From Stentor roeselii (taxonomy: Eukaryota; Ciliophora; Heterotrichea; Heterotrichida; Stentoridae): a DNA stretch of 64,000 nucleotides. Shown here piece by piece: positions 38,514-49,061 of this stretch. The notes under the pieces are model-generated. The model was not told where the DNA came from, made no database searches, and saw only the letters and a program-made list of their open reading frames with translations. The translations under genes were made by a program, and so were the position numbers. Within the stretch, counting starts at the first letter, position 1; every line of letters begins with the position of its first letter. The stretch covers positions 124,001 through 188,000 of the forward strand of contig RSEH01000034.1 of the NCBI GenBank assembly GCA_006503475.1. Direction: 5' to 3'.

Positions 38514-39131
38514 TTAATTACCTTTATTATTAAATTTTCCTTTTAATTCTTTTAATTTACTCTCAAGTTCATTAGCTCTATCAGTCTCTTGCTTCATTTC
38601 TAATTGATGTTGCTGGGTTATTATTTTTTTCTCATCTTCAAGTTTTATAATCTTTGCCTGAAGTTCATCGATAGACTTTCTCAATTCTTCAATCAGAATT
38701 AAGTTGGGATGAACAGAAGTTTTGACTTTAGGTCTTTGAAAATCTTTGTTTATCTTATAAACTTCACCAATCATTTTCACTTGGTCTATGATAAAAGAAA
38801 TCCTTTTTTTATCGAACTGAAAAGGTTTGACTTGGTCAACATTTTTATTATTCTTTTTGAAATCTGATACAGCTTTACTTGAAGCTTCTTTAAGTGCTAT
38901 AATTATTTTTTGGGTTTCATTTACCATCTCACTTATTAAGTTTTTCTTAAATTGCTTTACTTGTAAACGAGATTCTTCAATTGTTGTCTGTAATTCAAGT
39001 TTTACTACATTGTGATTTTTTAGGTCCTTGGCATGTAAAATGGCATGATCTCCACACATAAATAGTTGTGGACGGCATGTTGGACATTTAAAACTTGCCT
39101 TATCATCGCATCGATCTCTATAGCAAAGCAT
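38514..39131 (-). CDS. B-box-like zinc finger / coiled-coil protein, truncated form
   Basis: 205 aa. MLCYRDRCDDKASFKCPTCRPQLFMCGDHAILHAKD shows Cys/His spacing like a B-box or related small zinc-binding domain. A long coiled coil (about 40-200) follows, ending in a Lys/Glu-rich heptad region. The frame then stops at TAA, but the same coiled coil continues in frame beyond it (see 37929-38513). The gene was therefore probably about 400 codons and is now either a functional truncated product or a young pseudogene. The N-terminal 205 codons are fully open. Confidence 0.6.
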   Translation of the reverse strand: MLCYRDRCDDKASFKCPTCRPQLFMCGDHAILHAKDLKNHNVVKLELQTTIEESRLQVKQFKKNLISEMVNETQKIIIALKEASSKAVSDFKKNNKNVDQVKPFQFDKKRISFIIDQVKMIGEVYKINKDFQRPKVKTSVHPNLILIEELRKSIDELQAKIIKLEDEKKIITQQHQLEMKQETDRANELESKLKELKGKFNNKGN

Positions 39132-39838
39132 TAATTATAGTTTAATTTTGAATAAATAGATAGATGAATTTTAGATGTAATAGTTAGAAATTATTATAAA
39201 ATTATAGACATATTTTTAAAATAATAGCCTGTTCCTGAAAAAGTATTCTTTCTAGTTCATATCAGTATTAGATTAACTTAGAATCAGTTGATTGGGCTAT
39301 GAAGTTTTGAATCTCTAATATAAATTTTAAGTAAAGTAGATTATTTTTGAAAATATTAAATATTCTAATTAATAAATAATTTTAAAGGGTTAATTTCCAA
39401 CAGGAAATTTTTTATACGTAAAACAGTTAGGACAATAATAAACTGTCTTAAGGTAAGTTTTGAAATATATATATATAATGTAATTTATCAAATAAATGTA
39501 TTAAAATCATATATCAAGCCAACAAACTCTGTTTAATTAACCTCAAAAATGCACTCATCTAACCTTTCAATAAAATTACACATTATAATTCTAATTACTT
39601 AAACTTAATCATTTCTAAAATACCATAAACCTTATATAAACCGAAAATCCATAGCTATTTCAATTGTTCGAACTAATGAAGGTCTTAATTATGGGAATAT
39701 CTATTCACTATAATTAAATCTTATTTCTATATTCTCAAAGTGTAAATACCTTAAACCCAATTAGCTGGTTTCATTTGAATGATGACTTATTAATATCATC
39801 CAAATTTTATTCTCTAAGCAACTTAAACTAAATAATTC
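39132..39838. other. 707-nt AT-rich intergenic region
   Basis: Contains a short AT dinucleotide run near 39464-39476. No coding potential or RNA gene recognised. Confidence 0.5.
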
Positions 39839-40942
39839 CTAACTAAACTTCGTCTGATCCAAATTAGTACCCTCATATTTTCCTTCCAGTCCAAGATGAG
39901 TCCCTACAGCTTCTAATTTCCGATCATAAGCCACCTCAACATGTCTAAAAACCTGAGGCCTCCAATTCTCAGGAGCAACAAAATTCGGCAATTCAAATCT
40001 TCCTTCACTCTCCAAAATAAAAGAAGTAACAGCCACATGTCGATCTCCACAACAAACACAAGAATTATCAAGAACAAGTTCAAACTCAATAAAAAATTTC
40101 AAATTAAAAAGTTTCCCTTCAAAATTGCACATTTTCGGAAGAAACTGAGGAAGTCGAGGAAAGCTATTAAAACTGATAATAAATCGTTTTCCTTGATCAC
40201 CTTCGAACTTTTCCCCAGGTTTAATATCAACTTTTAAGGTAGACTGACACAAAGGCATTCTAATAGTGTATCGACGAGGTTGGAAACGGTTAAAAGCTGC
40301 TTGGGTAACACACAAAGCATCCATTTTAATAGCGTTGATTGTTACCTTGCTTTTTGAATTATCGATATCGATAATACAGTCCAAAGGTGTTGTGGGGGAG
40401 TATTTATCATTAATCCATCGAATATTCACGTCAATTGTTCCTTTCTTTTTAAAACACCAGGCAATTACCTTGGCAGTTAAATGATCTTCATGAGGACTTT
40501 GCATGGAAAGAATATTTTTTATCCAAAGTTGCTGGCTGGTCTTGATGTAGACATTGGGACCTTTTAAAAATGCTTTTAGTTTGTAATGCATTCTTAGTAA
40601 TATTCCAGGTACCAAGTAACTGAAGCTTCCTGGTAAGGATGGAGGCAGGAGTAAGGAGAAGGGGACTGAGAAGTGACTTGCTTCTATTGGGGATTCCCAG
40701 GATATTAATAAGTAATCGGTTTTTGATACTTGGGCTTTTAGCATCCTTTGGTCTTTTAAGTCATCTAATCTTGGGCCTAGTAATGAATTTTCTACTCCTT
40801 TGAAGCGTAAGTAAAGGGTACTTGGAGAAATGGTTTGCTTTAGGATTATGTTTATTGAACCACGAACTTGCTCTCCTGGATAGAAGATGTATTTTTCTAA
40901 GATGATATTCAAGTTTCCATGAGTCGAAATTCCTATTTCCAT
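39839..40942 (-). CDS. Arrestin-domain-containing protein
   Basis: 367 aa. The N-terminal arrestin fold begins with YIFYPGEQVRGSINIILK, the hallmark 'Y.PGE.V.G.V' strand pair. SWESPIEASHFSVPFSLLLPPSLPGSF and then LVPGILLRMHYKLKAFL match the alpha-arrestin core. A C-terminal lobe (about 165-340) contains CVCCGDRH. Alpha-arrestins act as trafficking and ubiquitin adaptors for membrane proteins. No PPxY motif is visible. Confidence 0.8.
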   Translation of the reverse strand: MEIGISTHGNLNIILEKYIFYPGEQVRGSINIILKQTISPSTLYLRFKGVENSLLGPRLDDLKDQRMLKAQVSKTDYLLISWESPIEASHFSVPFSLLLPPSLPGSFSYLVPGILLRMHYKLKAFLKGPNVYIKTSQQLWIKNILSMQSPHEDHLTAKVIAWCFKKKGTIDVNIRWINDKYSPTTPLDCIIDIDNSKSKVTINAIKMDALCVTQAAFNRFQPRRYTIRMPLCQSTLKVDIKPGEKFEGDQGKRFIISFNSFPRLPQFLPKMCNFEGKLFNLKFFIEFELVLDNSCVCCGDRHVAVTSFILESEGRFELPNFVAPENWRPQVFRHVEVAYDRKLEAVGTHLGLEGKYEGTNLDQTKFS

Positions 40943-41574
40943 TTTTATTATTTTGAAAGAAGTAATTATTTATGGTATTGAGGATTATATAATTTATATA
41001 CAGTAAAAATAAAAGAAATTTTTAAAAAACGAAAAAAAATCGAATGTTTTTGTATGTTGAAGAGTAAAACTTTATATAAATTTAGAGTGATTCTATGTGG
41101 AAACTAGTTAAATTATTTTACTCAGTGATTTTTACTTTTGAAATATTTTTAACTAAATTAGATCTTTTTTATTTGAGGATGGCATTTTATCAAAAAAACT
41201 CAAAAAGGCACTTTATTAAAAAAAATAGTTTAATCCTCATTATTTGACTTAAATTACAAGAATAAACAGAGCTAGAAAAACAATCTTAAATAGAAGAATT
41301 TCTTGTCATTCTGAATTACTAATAATATGATAATGTTTAAGTGTAAAGACATGGTTCTTCTAATGTAAAATTATGGGATTACTAACTATCGATTTAATTG
41401 ACTTATTTTTTGAACATAAAATTTAAATGGTCACCTTGATTAAAAGGAAATAAAATTTTTCTCAGCAAGTTCAACTGGGATGTTTTGGAATATCAATAAT
41501 TACAAGTAGATCAATAAATTTAAATATTCTTCAGAATTTTATAATTAATATGATAAAAATTAAAACTCTCTTAT
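40943..41574. other. 632-nt AT-rich intergenic region
   Basis: Around 41177-41230 there is an imperfect pair of about 26-nt units (GGCATTTTATC then GGCACTTTATT, each with an A-run). No gene recognised. Confidence 0.4.
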
Positions 41575-44037
41575 TTAATTCACTATTACTTTCATTATAT
41601 ATCCATCGTTAAGGATTGATTGAACCACGCAAAACCTTCCAGTTGAAACAAAAGCAAGAGACCTTGCAGATAAATAATAAGTTTGGATAAGATTTCGATT
41701 TCTAGTATTACTCCATATTCGAACTGTTTGATCTAATGATCCAGTTGCTATTATTGAATCATTATGACTAAAAAGAACAATATTAACCCAATATTCGTGT
41801 CCTATAAATGAATAAATTTGCTGTCTTTTTATAACATCCCAAATCTTAATTTCTTTATCTGATGAACCAGACGCAAGTAATTTCCCATCAGAATTGAAAT
41901 TCAAGCATAGTACACTACTAAGATGGCCTTGAAGAAAGAATTCTTTACTCTTAGAATTTAAGTTCCAAATTATAATTTTTGAATCATCTGATCCGGATGC
42001 TAAAAAATTACAGTTCGGAGAAAAACATAAAGCATTTATTGATTGTACTTCTTCATTTAAGTAAAAAAATTGATTAGTTTCCATAATATAAACCTTGATA
42101 GTATCTTTAAAAACAATTGCAAAATACTCTTTATTTCTTGAAAAGCAGGAAATCTTAATAAAATTATTCATTTTATTGAATTGATATCGGATTTTTTCAA
42201 AGTTCCAAATAATAATATCTTGATCTCTCGTGCTAGCAGCTAGTAAATATCCACATGGACTAAAACAAGTATTATTTTTATAAATTTCTATTCTTGGCAA
42301 TTCAAACTCAATCCTTTTTGATTGGCAATTGATTATCGTAGATGTTGACCCTAAAGCTAAAAATTTTCCATCCTTTGTAAAACTTAAGGTTTCATAATAG
42401 CAAAAATTAAGATGATTAATCTCAAATTCTTTGATTCTAGTCCTAAAGTTCCAAAAAATAAGGGAAATATCAGAAGCAGAAACCAAGAATTTCCCACAAG
42501 GTGTGAAGCAAATACAGAAATTTCTTGATAAGACTGCATCATTGATATTGGAATGAAGTCTTTTTTCATTATATTTCCAAATTTCAATAGGATGATAATC
42601 TGATGATAAAGCCAACAAATCCTCTTCTGGATGAAAGCAAAGACTTCTGACCCTTTGTGATTGTTCCAGGTTAAAAGTAAACTCTTCATGATTCTCAGAT
42701 AGATTCCATACAATGAATTTACCGACTGCCCCTATTCCTAAGTGGACATTATTCGGAGAAATGCTCAAAGAATTGCATAAATTTTGACCTATATTAATTG
42801 AACATTTCACGATTCTTTCAGCCATGGTAATTACATTTATGATCCCGCTGATTTCTGATCCAACAAGGAGACACTTATTATCATTAGTAAAAACAATAAA
42901 CATGATAGGATAATTAAAACAAATCTCAAAAATTTTTGAATTTTTTTTCAGATTCCAAATTGTTAATTCTCCTTCACGATTTCCTTTAGCAAATTTGATC
43001 CCATCATTAGAAAAAGTAAGGCAAGTTATAACCTTAGCTGATCCCTTAAGTAAAATTCCTTTTTTCTCTGTTATTTTAATAACTTGTACATTTCTACTTC
43101 TTGAAGAGATTGCAATATATTGCCCATCAGGAGAAAGGCAAGACGAACTAATTAAATTATAAAAGCAAATAAAAACTTCTTTTCTTAACAAGAGATCCCA
43201 AAAAGTGACACAATAATCAGATCCTGACATTAGAAATTTTCCATCAGTTGTAAACTGAAGACAATAAATATTCATTTCTGTATGTCCAACTCGAAACTTC
43301 TCTTTTTCTATGTTCAAGTTCCATAAGACTATAATCTTAAAACTTCCAGTAGCAGCAATATCTGGATCAGGGCTAAAACAAAAAGAATATGTCCCTGATG
43401 ATAATTTTAGAGATTTTTCAGGGATTTTTAATTCTAAGTTCCAGATGATGATTGATTCATAAGTGTTGCATGCAAGTTGGTTGTTATCAAATGAAAAAGA
43501 AACATGACAGACACTTTCTGAGTTGATAAATGTGAAATCTTCAGTTTGTTTTATGTTGTTCCATATTTTTATTTGTCTTGTTCCACATGATCTTGCGAGA
43601 TATTTGGAGTTTGGGGAGTAGGATATACTGATAACTGAACTTTCATGGTTAAGGCAAGCATATTCTTGTCTCAAGCAAAAGTTCCATAGTCTCATTGTCC
43701 TATCTCGAGAACCTGAAGCGAGAAAGGTGCCTTCTGGGGAAAATTGAAGAGTCTCTATCGATAGATGATGACCTGATAGGGTGCATTCTTCTTGTTTTTT
43801 TTGGAAATTCCAAAGTTTTATTTCACCGTTCTTTGATCCTGAAGCAAGATACTCACCGCAAGGAGAATAGGCTATTGATAAAACAGAGTCTTGGTGTTTA
43901 CCTAATTTTTCCCATGAATTCAATCTTGTATCTGAACTTCTTTCTTTATCGGAATAATGAGAAAACTGATGCGTCCTGATTTTTTGAAAGGTTTTGGAAG
44001 ATTCTTGATTTGAACATAGCTCTTGAAAAGAATTCAT
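41575..44037 (-). CDS. Long WD40-repeat protein (at least two beta-propellers)
   Basis: 820 aa made almost entirely of WD40 repeats, about 16-18 by eye, for example LASGSKNGEIKLWNF, LASGSRDRTMRLWNF, LASGSDDSKIIIWNL and IATGSLDQTVRIWS. The first and last repeats are the most canonical and the middle ones are eroded. The N-terminal 45 residues are a Ser/Lys-rich lead. There is no kinase, NACHT or other fused domain. Probably a scaffold, function unknown. Confidence 0.85.
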   Translation of the reverse strand: MNSFQELCSNQESSKTFQKIRTHQFSHYSDKERSSDTRLNSWEKLGKHQDSVLSIAYSPCGEYLASGSKNGEIKLWNFQKKQEECTLSGHHLSIETLQFSPEGTFLASGSRDRTMRLWNFCLRQEYACLNHESSVISISYSPNSKYLARSCGTRQIKIWNNIKQTEDFTFINSESVCHVSFSFDNNQLACNTYESIIIWNLELKIPEKSLKLSSGTYSFCFSPDPDIAATGSFKIIVLWNLNIEKEKFRVGHTEMNIYCLQFTTDGKFLMSGSDYCVTFWDLLLRKEVFICFYNLISSSCLSPDGQYIAISSRSRNVQVIKITEKKGILLKGSAKVITCLTFSNDGIKFAKGNREGELTIWNLKKNSKIFEICFNYPIMFIVFTNDNKCLLVGSEISGIINVITMAERIVKCSINIGQNLCNSLSISPNNVHLGIGAVGKFIVWNLSENHEEFTFNLEQSQRVRSLCFHPEEDLLALSSDYHPIEIWKYNEKRLHSNINDAVLSRNFCICFTPCGKFLVSASDISLIFWNFRTRIKEFEINHLNFCYYETLSFTKDGKFLALGSTSTIINCQSKRIEFELPRIEIYKNNTCFSPCGYLLAASTRDQDIIIWNFEKIRYQFNKMNNFIKISCFSRNKEYFAIVFKDTIKVYIMETNQFFYLNEEVQSINALCFSPNCNFLASGSDDSKIIIWNLNSKSKEFFLQGHLSSVLCLNFNSDGKLLASGSSDKEIKIWDVIKRQQIYSFIGHEYWVNIVLFSHNDSIIATGSLDQTVRIWSNTRNRNLIQTYYLSARSLAFVSTGRFCVVQSILNDGYIMKVIVN

Positions 44038-44635
44038 TTTTAAATTATTAGTAAATATTTTGAGAGTTTGAGAGTTTTATTTTATTTCTAGTCTTTAATT
44101 TCACTCATTTAATTTAGACTATATCATAATTGTATTTGATGTGATTAATCAATTCGAGCATGATCGTATTTAAATCAAGGTTTTTATTTCTTTAAGGATT
44201 ATTCTGATATTTCAATGTATTTAACTATTTTACTTTGAAAATTAAATTACAAAAGTCAAGCTCATTTTCGCTATTTTGGTCAAAGATTGTTATAATTATA
44301 TTTATTAGAATAGTATTTCTACAAAGCGAGTAATCTATTACAAAAGACAACTAAAAAAGGGATATCAAAGTGATTCATAGACATTTATAGATGTAAATAT
44401 ATGTAAATGCATTTCTCAAACTTTAGGCGAATTGAAATATTATCTAGTTATTGAGGAAATTCTAATAAAACCATGAATAGATTTAATTTCTAAATATTAT
44501 ATCTTACAATAAAGTATCTTAAAATAAATCAAAATTCAATTTCAATAACTTGCCTTCTCATCTCAAAAACCATATATTCAATCATATAAACCATATTCAA
44601 ATAATCTAAAATTCAATAATGATCTAACTTATATC
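44038..44635. other. 598-nt AT-rich intergenic region
   Basis: Lies between the WD40 start and the stop of the next minus-strand gene. No recognisable gene, RNA or repeat beyond simple AT-richness. Confidence 0.5.
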
Positions 44636-45613
44636 CTAATCATCATTAGCCTCTCTCATCAAATACTTGAAGTACTCCGGAATCGAAACTCTCACAAAAA
44701 CAGCAGCATGTGGAGCGACCACAAAAGCTCTAAATTGATGAGAAGCGTGTTCATCAATGACTCTCAAAAACCTGCTTCTTCTTGAATTGTAAAGTCTGCG
44801 AGTTGGAACATTTTTCAAAGCCATCTCTTCAATTTCTTTAAACAATCTGCATAGTTGTGAAAAAGCTTCAGGGTCTGACTCAGGATTTATATGATCCTTA
44901 AGGTCACTTAAATTTAGTTCTAAGTTGAAATGATTCATTAGTTCAGCAAAAGAAAGTAAAGCACCTAATTTTCTATTTCTTTTCCTAAGAATAGGGAGTA
45001 TTTGACTTCTAAGATTTTTCGAGATCTTCATTGTAAGTTTCAGCAAAAAGGACTCAGAGATTTCAGAAGTGAACTTTTCTGGCTTTAACAATTCAGCGCA
45101 TTGTTTATCAGTCTGGAACTCAAGTTTTATTTCTTGAGGTTTATTGACTTCCTCAGAAAGATCTTCACTGTAAATCTCAAATTTAGTTTGCACTAACTCT
45201 TTCAAAGAATTAACAGGAACTAATCGAATTATAACACTTTTTTCATTCTTGAAAACCTTCGGAACAAATTTCGGGCTTCTCTGATATTCTTCATCTTCAG
45301 ACTTCGCAAAGATTCTCAAGAATTTATCAAATAGGAAGAATTCAGGCTCTTGTTCATTTTCGTTTGGGAAAAATCCATCAATAAGACCTTGAAAAAGTTC
45401 TGCAACCTTTTGACTTGACTCTGGAGACTTGCAGTCAAAGACCAAGGTTGGTACGAAATCTTGAATTTCTTCATGAGTGAGTCCTTGATATAAACTTTTC
45501 ACGTGATTCACATGTTCTTGGCTGATACCCAGAAAGGCTTCGAATTCGAGTCCGGGATTGCTTGGGACTTGGCCGGATTTGATTTGGATGTTCAAGTTCT
45601 TTAGTGATTCCAT
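44636..45613 (-). CDS. Uncharacterised acidic protein, paralog A of a head-to-head pair
   Basis: 325 aa, no signal peptide or membrane helix. It aligns by eye along its length with the divergent neighbour: MESLKNLNIQIKSG versus MESFINSNVRVKGG, FLGISQEHVNHVKSLYQGL versus LVGIGQEHVQHVRSLYHDL, SPKFVPKVFKNEK versus DPKYFPKVSKSGK, and acidic ends. No known family recognised. The context CCATATAAATGGAATCA around the ATG is identical to that of the neighbour. Confidence 0.75.
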   Translation of the reverse strand: MESLKNLNIQIKSGQVPSNPGLEFEAFLGISQEHVNHVKSLYQGLTHEEIQDFVPTLVFDCKSPESSQKVAELFQGLIDGFFPNENEQEPEFFLFDKFLRIFAKSEDEEYQRSPKFVPKVFKNEKSVIIRLVPVNSLKELVQTKFEIYSEDLSEEVNKPQEIKLEFQTDKQCAELLKPEKFTSEISESFLLKLTMKISKNLRSQILPILRKRNRKLGALLSFAELMNHFNLELNLSDLKDHINPESDPEAFSQLCRLFKEIEEMALKNVPTRRLYNSRRSRFLRVIDEHASHQFRAFVVAPHAAVFVRVSIPEYFKYLMREANDD

Positions 45614-45971
45614 TTATATGGAGGAGATTTAATGCAAAATAGGTCTTAATTAGTCTTTTAATAGCCGAATGATCAGTAAGTTTATAAAGGGTGTCAGGGG
45701 AAATTGATTTTTGGAGTGATTAGTAACGTGAGTTTAGCTTGTTTTATAGAATGTTTGTAAATTTAAGTGTTAGAATAGTGAAAAGTTGAGAAAATTACAG
45801 ATTTATTTAGTTAGATGATATAAATAATCAACTAAAAGGCAGATATGATGATTTTCATCAAAGAATAATCATCATCATGCCTATAAATATCCTTACCCTT
45901 AAAATATCATCATACGACCCCAATAAAATACCATCATCATCACCATTATCCAAAAAAGCTCATCCATATAA
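45614..45971. promoter_or_regulatory. 358-nt divergent promoter region between the paralogs
   Basis: Each end carries CCATATAAATGG, the near-palindrome that includes the ATG (45610-45621 and 45964-45975). The right half (45845-45955) is rich in ATC/CATC trinucleotide runs. Control of both paralogs from here is inferred. Confidence 0.45.
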
Positions 45972-46916
45972 ATGGAATCATTCATTAACTCGAATGTCAG
46001 AGTCAAAGGCGGCGAAATTGAAGGCTCTTCAGGAGTTGAATTGACCGCTCTGGTCGGAATCGGACAAGAGCACGTCCAACACGTAAGAAGTCTTTATCAC
46101 GATCTTCTTCATGAAGACATTCAAGATTTCGACATATGCTTAGTTTTTGAAGCATTCTCAGAAGATCATGCTGAGCACCTCTTAGAGATCCTGCAGCGAG
46201 CCATTGCTGAGCTTACAGAAGAAGATCCTGGCACCATGATAAGAAAACTTCAGAAAATCATCGCCAGGTCAGAAAATCAAGAATATCGAAAGGATCCGAA
46301 ATACTTTCCTAAAGTATCAAAAAGTGGCAAATATTTGATTTGTAAGTTTTTACCAATTTCTGAATTTAGACAATGCCTGCATTCAGCATCTGATAGATAC
46401 AATGAAGAACTTGGTGCGGAATTGAACAAAAAACAAGAAATTAATATCGAGTTGAAATTAGGGAAAAATTATTCAGAACTTGGAAATTCTGAAAATTTAT
46501 TGTTTGAGATTATGAACGCTGTCTTCTTCAAGATGAATATTCACCTTTCAAAGGTGGTCAGTAAGAAAATTCAAGGGATGGCTACTAAACGTGATGCAGA
46601 GCAGAGAATGGTTACTGGTTTACATTCTCTAATTAATAATTTGAACATTGATATTGACTTTTCTCAAACTAGTACCTTGTCTGAGGATGTTTTGGAGAAA
46701 CTCACTGATGAAATATCAAGATATAGTAGAAGTCTCAAGAGAATGTTTTTTGAACTATATGCCTATTCAGATCTTAAGAAATACTTGAATGACTTTCGTC
46801 AACAGGCCATTCAAAATTTCAGATTATTCATGACTTCACCTCACTTAGCTTTTAAAGGAAATTTTGTACTGCCGGGGTTCATTGAATGCGTTTTGAAAGA
46901 TGAAGATGATTATTAG
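45972..46916 (+). CDS. Uncharacterised acidic protein, paralog B of a head-to-head pair
   Basis: 314 aa, homologous by eye to the minus-strand neighbour over the full length (shared N-terminus, GIxQEHVxHVxSLY block, NKxQEIxxEL block, hydrophobic end before an acidic tail). No recognised domain. The predicted fold is mixed helix and strand in the first 90 residues, then helical. The pair arose by inverted duplication. Confidence 0.75.
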   Translation: MESFINSNVRVKGGEIEGSSGVELTALVGIGQEHVQHVRSLYHDLLHEDIQDFDICLVFEAFSEDHAEHLLEILQRAIAELTEEDPGTMIRKLQKIIARSENQEYRKDPKYFPKVSKSGKYLICKFLPISEFRQCLHSASDRYNEELGAELNKKQEINIELKLGKNYSELGNSENLLFEIMNAVFFKMNIHLSKVVSKKIQGMATKRDAEQRMVTGLHSLINNLNIDIDFSQTSTLSEDVLEKLTDEISRYSRSLKRMFFELYAYSDLKKYLNDFRQQAIQNFRLFMTSPHLAFKGNFVLPGFIECVLKDEDDY

Positions 46917-47582
46917 GGCTAAGTAATTAGAGAAGAATAATTGATAGCTTTTCACTTTATTTAGTAGTATAATGAGGTATCAAATTATTCACATGTTGAA
47001 GTTCAAAACTTATTCTATATATTTTATTGTCGAAATTCTTATTAAAATTTGTAATTGAGTTATATATTATTTTCACCTTTTGATAGATTATTTAAGCAGC
47101 CTATTATTCCTGGATTCTCTTCAATAAATTTCATCATCGAATTGATCATCTTTTAGTATATTTAGTTCATTTAAGGTGATCTTAGAAAATGATTAATTAA
47201 TTTTTCCCATTCGCCAGCTATGGCTGGTGTTAAAACAAATCATGAAGTCTTTATAATACAAATGCCTTCATTAAAAAATTTAAGGATATTTACTTATGAT
47301 AGTACTATTAATTATCAATTAAACCCAGTGATTCTTTTCATTATATGTTTCAAATCTTCATAGAGTTTCATAATATTTTCCAATACTAAAAATTATTATC
47401 AGCTCAATGTTTTAAGCTAATTTAAAGTGAAATCATTAGATTGATATTAGAGATTGTTATAATTTGGCATTATAGCCAGATTATAAAAAAGTACATGATT
47501 TCGAATTCCCATATTGAATCTGGAAAATGATTTGAAATAATCTTAAATAATTAGTTTTCCCTACTTATAAGCTATCCGATAA
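46917..47582. other. 666-nt AT-rich intergenic region with a small GC-rich hairpin
   Basis: The only distinct item is CGCCAGC-TATG-GCTGGTG at 47212-47229, a 7-bp stem (one G-U) with a 4-nt loop in otherwise AT-rich DNA. I cannot match it to a known ncRNA. Confidence 0.4.
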
Positions 47583-49031
47583 ATGAGTAACTTAAGAGAT
47601 ATGTTCTATCTTTCTCCTATAAAAAGATACGAAAAGTACGGAAAGTTCCCATGGAAGATGATAATAACTCTACTTCTAACAATTTTCACAACATGCCAAG
47701 TCCTTCTAATAGTAAACAAAAGCACAATCTATGCCTATTCCCAATACGCTCTATGGAATGCATTATTTCTAAACCACAACATCCAAGGCAGCACCTTTCC
47801 AATAGTAAACACTTACAACCTATTCAGTTCCCCTGAAGCGACATCATTCGTAAAGTCCTCAGTATCTCGTTACTACAAAATAAACAATCACACAATCGAC
47901 ACATATGACTATTTCTACACCCAAGACGGGGAAAAAATAAAACCATCACTTTTAGTAAACTACATGAATATCCCGACTTCTCTCAATCGCGGGTACCTGC
48001 TCAAATATAAACTAACTGAGGACTACTTAGGCCCTCTTTCAGATGACGCTGATAGTTTTTTGGCCCAAGCAAAAGAATTCCGAATAGAATATTCTTTTAA
48101 ACACGACATGAACCCACATGTCGAAATATCTAACACCTGCTTTATCTGGGAAATTGCTCAAGTATTTGACTATAAATCTCATGGAGTCATCACTGTTTCT
48201 CTTGAAGTCCATCGAAGGACCTGCCATTCCAATAATAGTATCAGGTATTTAGATAGCTTCTTTGAAAAGTATAATTGGATTGGGTTTTTAGTTGTTATTC
48301 TTGCAGTTTGCTCACTTGTTTCTATCTGTAGATATTTTATTAAAAGAATTTACTTTATTGCTCATCTTGGGAATAGAAATTTTGTTAGTACCTGGGTAGA
48401 TATGGGAATTATTCAGAAAATACAATTTTTTGATCTTTGGAGTGTCTTTGGTGTTATTGGAAATCTTTGTCAACTTTTTGGAGGATTTCTTAGCATTTTT
48501 GATGGGGATGTCGTTCAGAGCACTCATGAAGCTTTGATTGGACTTGGGTGTTTTTGGTCATGGATTGTGATTTTAAAGTATCAAAATCATAAATCACAAA
48601 GTTATACTATTATCAATACCCTGAGTCGATCTTTTAGTATTATTGGACCTTATTTAATTGGAGTCCTTCCGATTTTTATGGCCTACGTATTTTTTGCAGT
48701 TTGCTCTTTTTGGGAAACAGGAGTTTACCCAAACATAACAATGGGTATGATCGCATCATATGCAGTGGTGAATGGCGATTCAGTGTATTCTTTCGGATTA
48801 GCTCAATACACCCAAAACTCATTTTTCGGTCAAATTTATTATTTCACATTTGTTGTTTTTTTCATCTGGTAGTCGACATTCAGCTTCGTTCAAAATCTTT
48901 TCATTGCAATTATTCAACTCGGGTACGGAACCCTCAAGACTCAGCCTCCTAAGGACTGGGACGACTCTTCAGATGAAGAACTTAAAAGACAAGAGATAGA
49001 AAAAGCGAAAGATATAAGCAGTATTGCATAA
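47583..49031 (+). CDS. Mucolipin (TRPML)-like cation channel, two exons
   Basis: Exons 47583-48868 and 48884-49031 give 477 aa. The layout is TM1 (about 26-46), a luminal domain of about 180 residues ending FDYKSHGVITVSLEVHRRTC (compare the mucolipin end of this domain), then TM2-TM6. FWSWIVILKYQNHKSQSYTII resembles the TRPML S5 entry. The pore shows VVNGDSVYS where mucolipins have INGDDMF, so the second filter Asp is Ser. The unspliced frame stops right after S6 begins. Removing a 15-nt intron gives FFICFVQNLFIAIIQLGYG, a typical S6, then an acidic cytosolic tail. Probably an endolysosomal or contractile-vacuole channel (inference). Confidence 0.8.
48869..48883 (+). other. 15-nt spliceosomal intron
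   Basis: GTAGTCGACATTCAG with A at position 10. It splits a Cys codon (TG|C) in the S6 helix, and its removal avoids TAG. Confidence 0.85.
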
Positions 49032-49061
49032 ATAGAAAAGATTTCAGTGAAAAATTATAGA

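Noticed and set aside
38500-38516. Possible 13-nt intron GTAATTAATTCAG that would bypass the stop of the B-box gene
   Set aside because: It is 13 rather than 15 nt and would shift out of the frame in which the coiled coil clearly continues.
36855-39838. Mobile element as cause of the gene-poor AT-rich region
   Set aside because: No terminal repeats, target-site duplications, transposase or reverse transcriptase motifs seen; host-gene relics explain the readable peptides.
45845-45955. ATC/CATC-rich tract as a possible CRISPR-like or minisatellite array
   Set aside because: Units are irregular trinucleotide runs without fixed spacers; simple-sequence promoter DNA is enough to explain it.
47120-47170. 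Short minus-strand ORF beginning MINSMMKFIEENPGI
   Set aside because: Only about 29 codons, no neighbour context or homology cue; not distinguishable from chance in AT-rich DNA.
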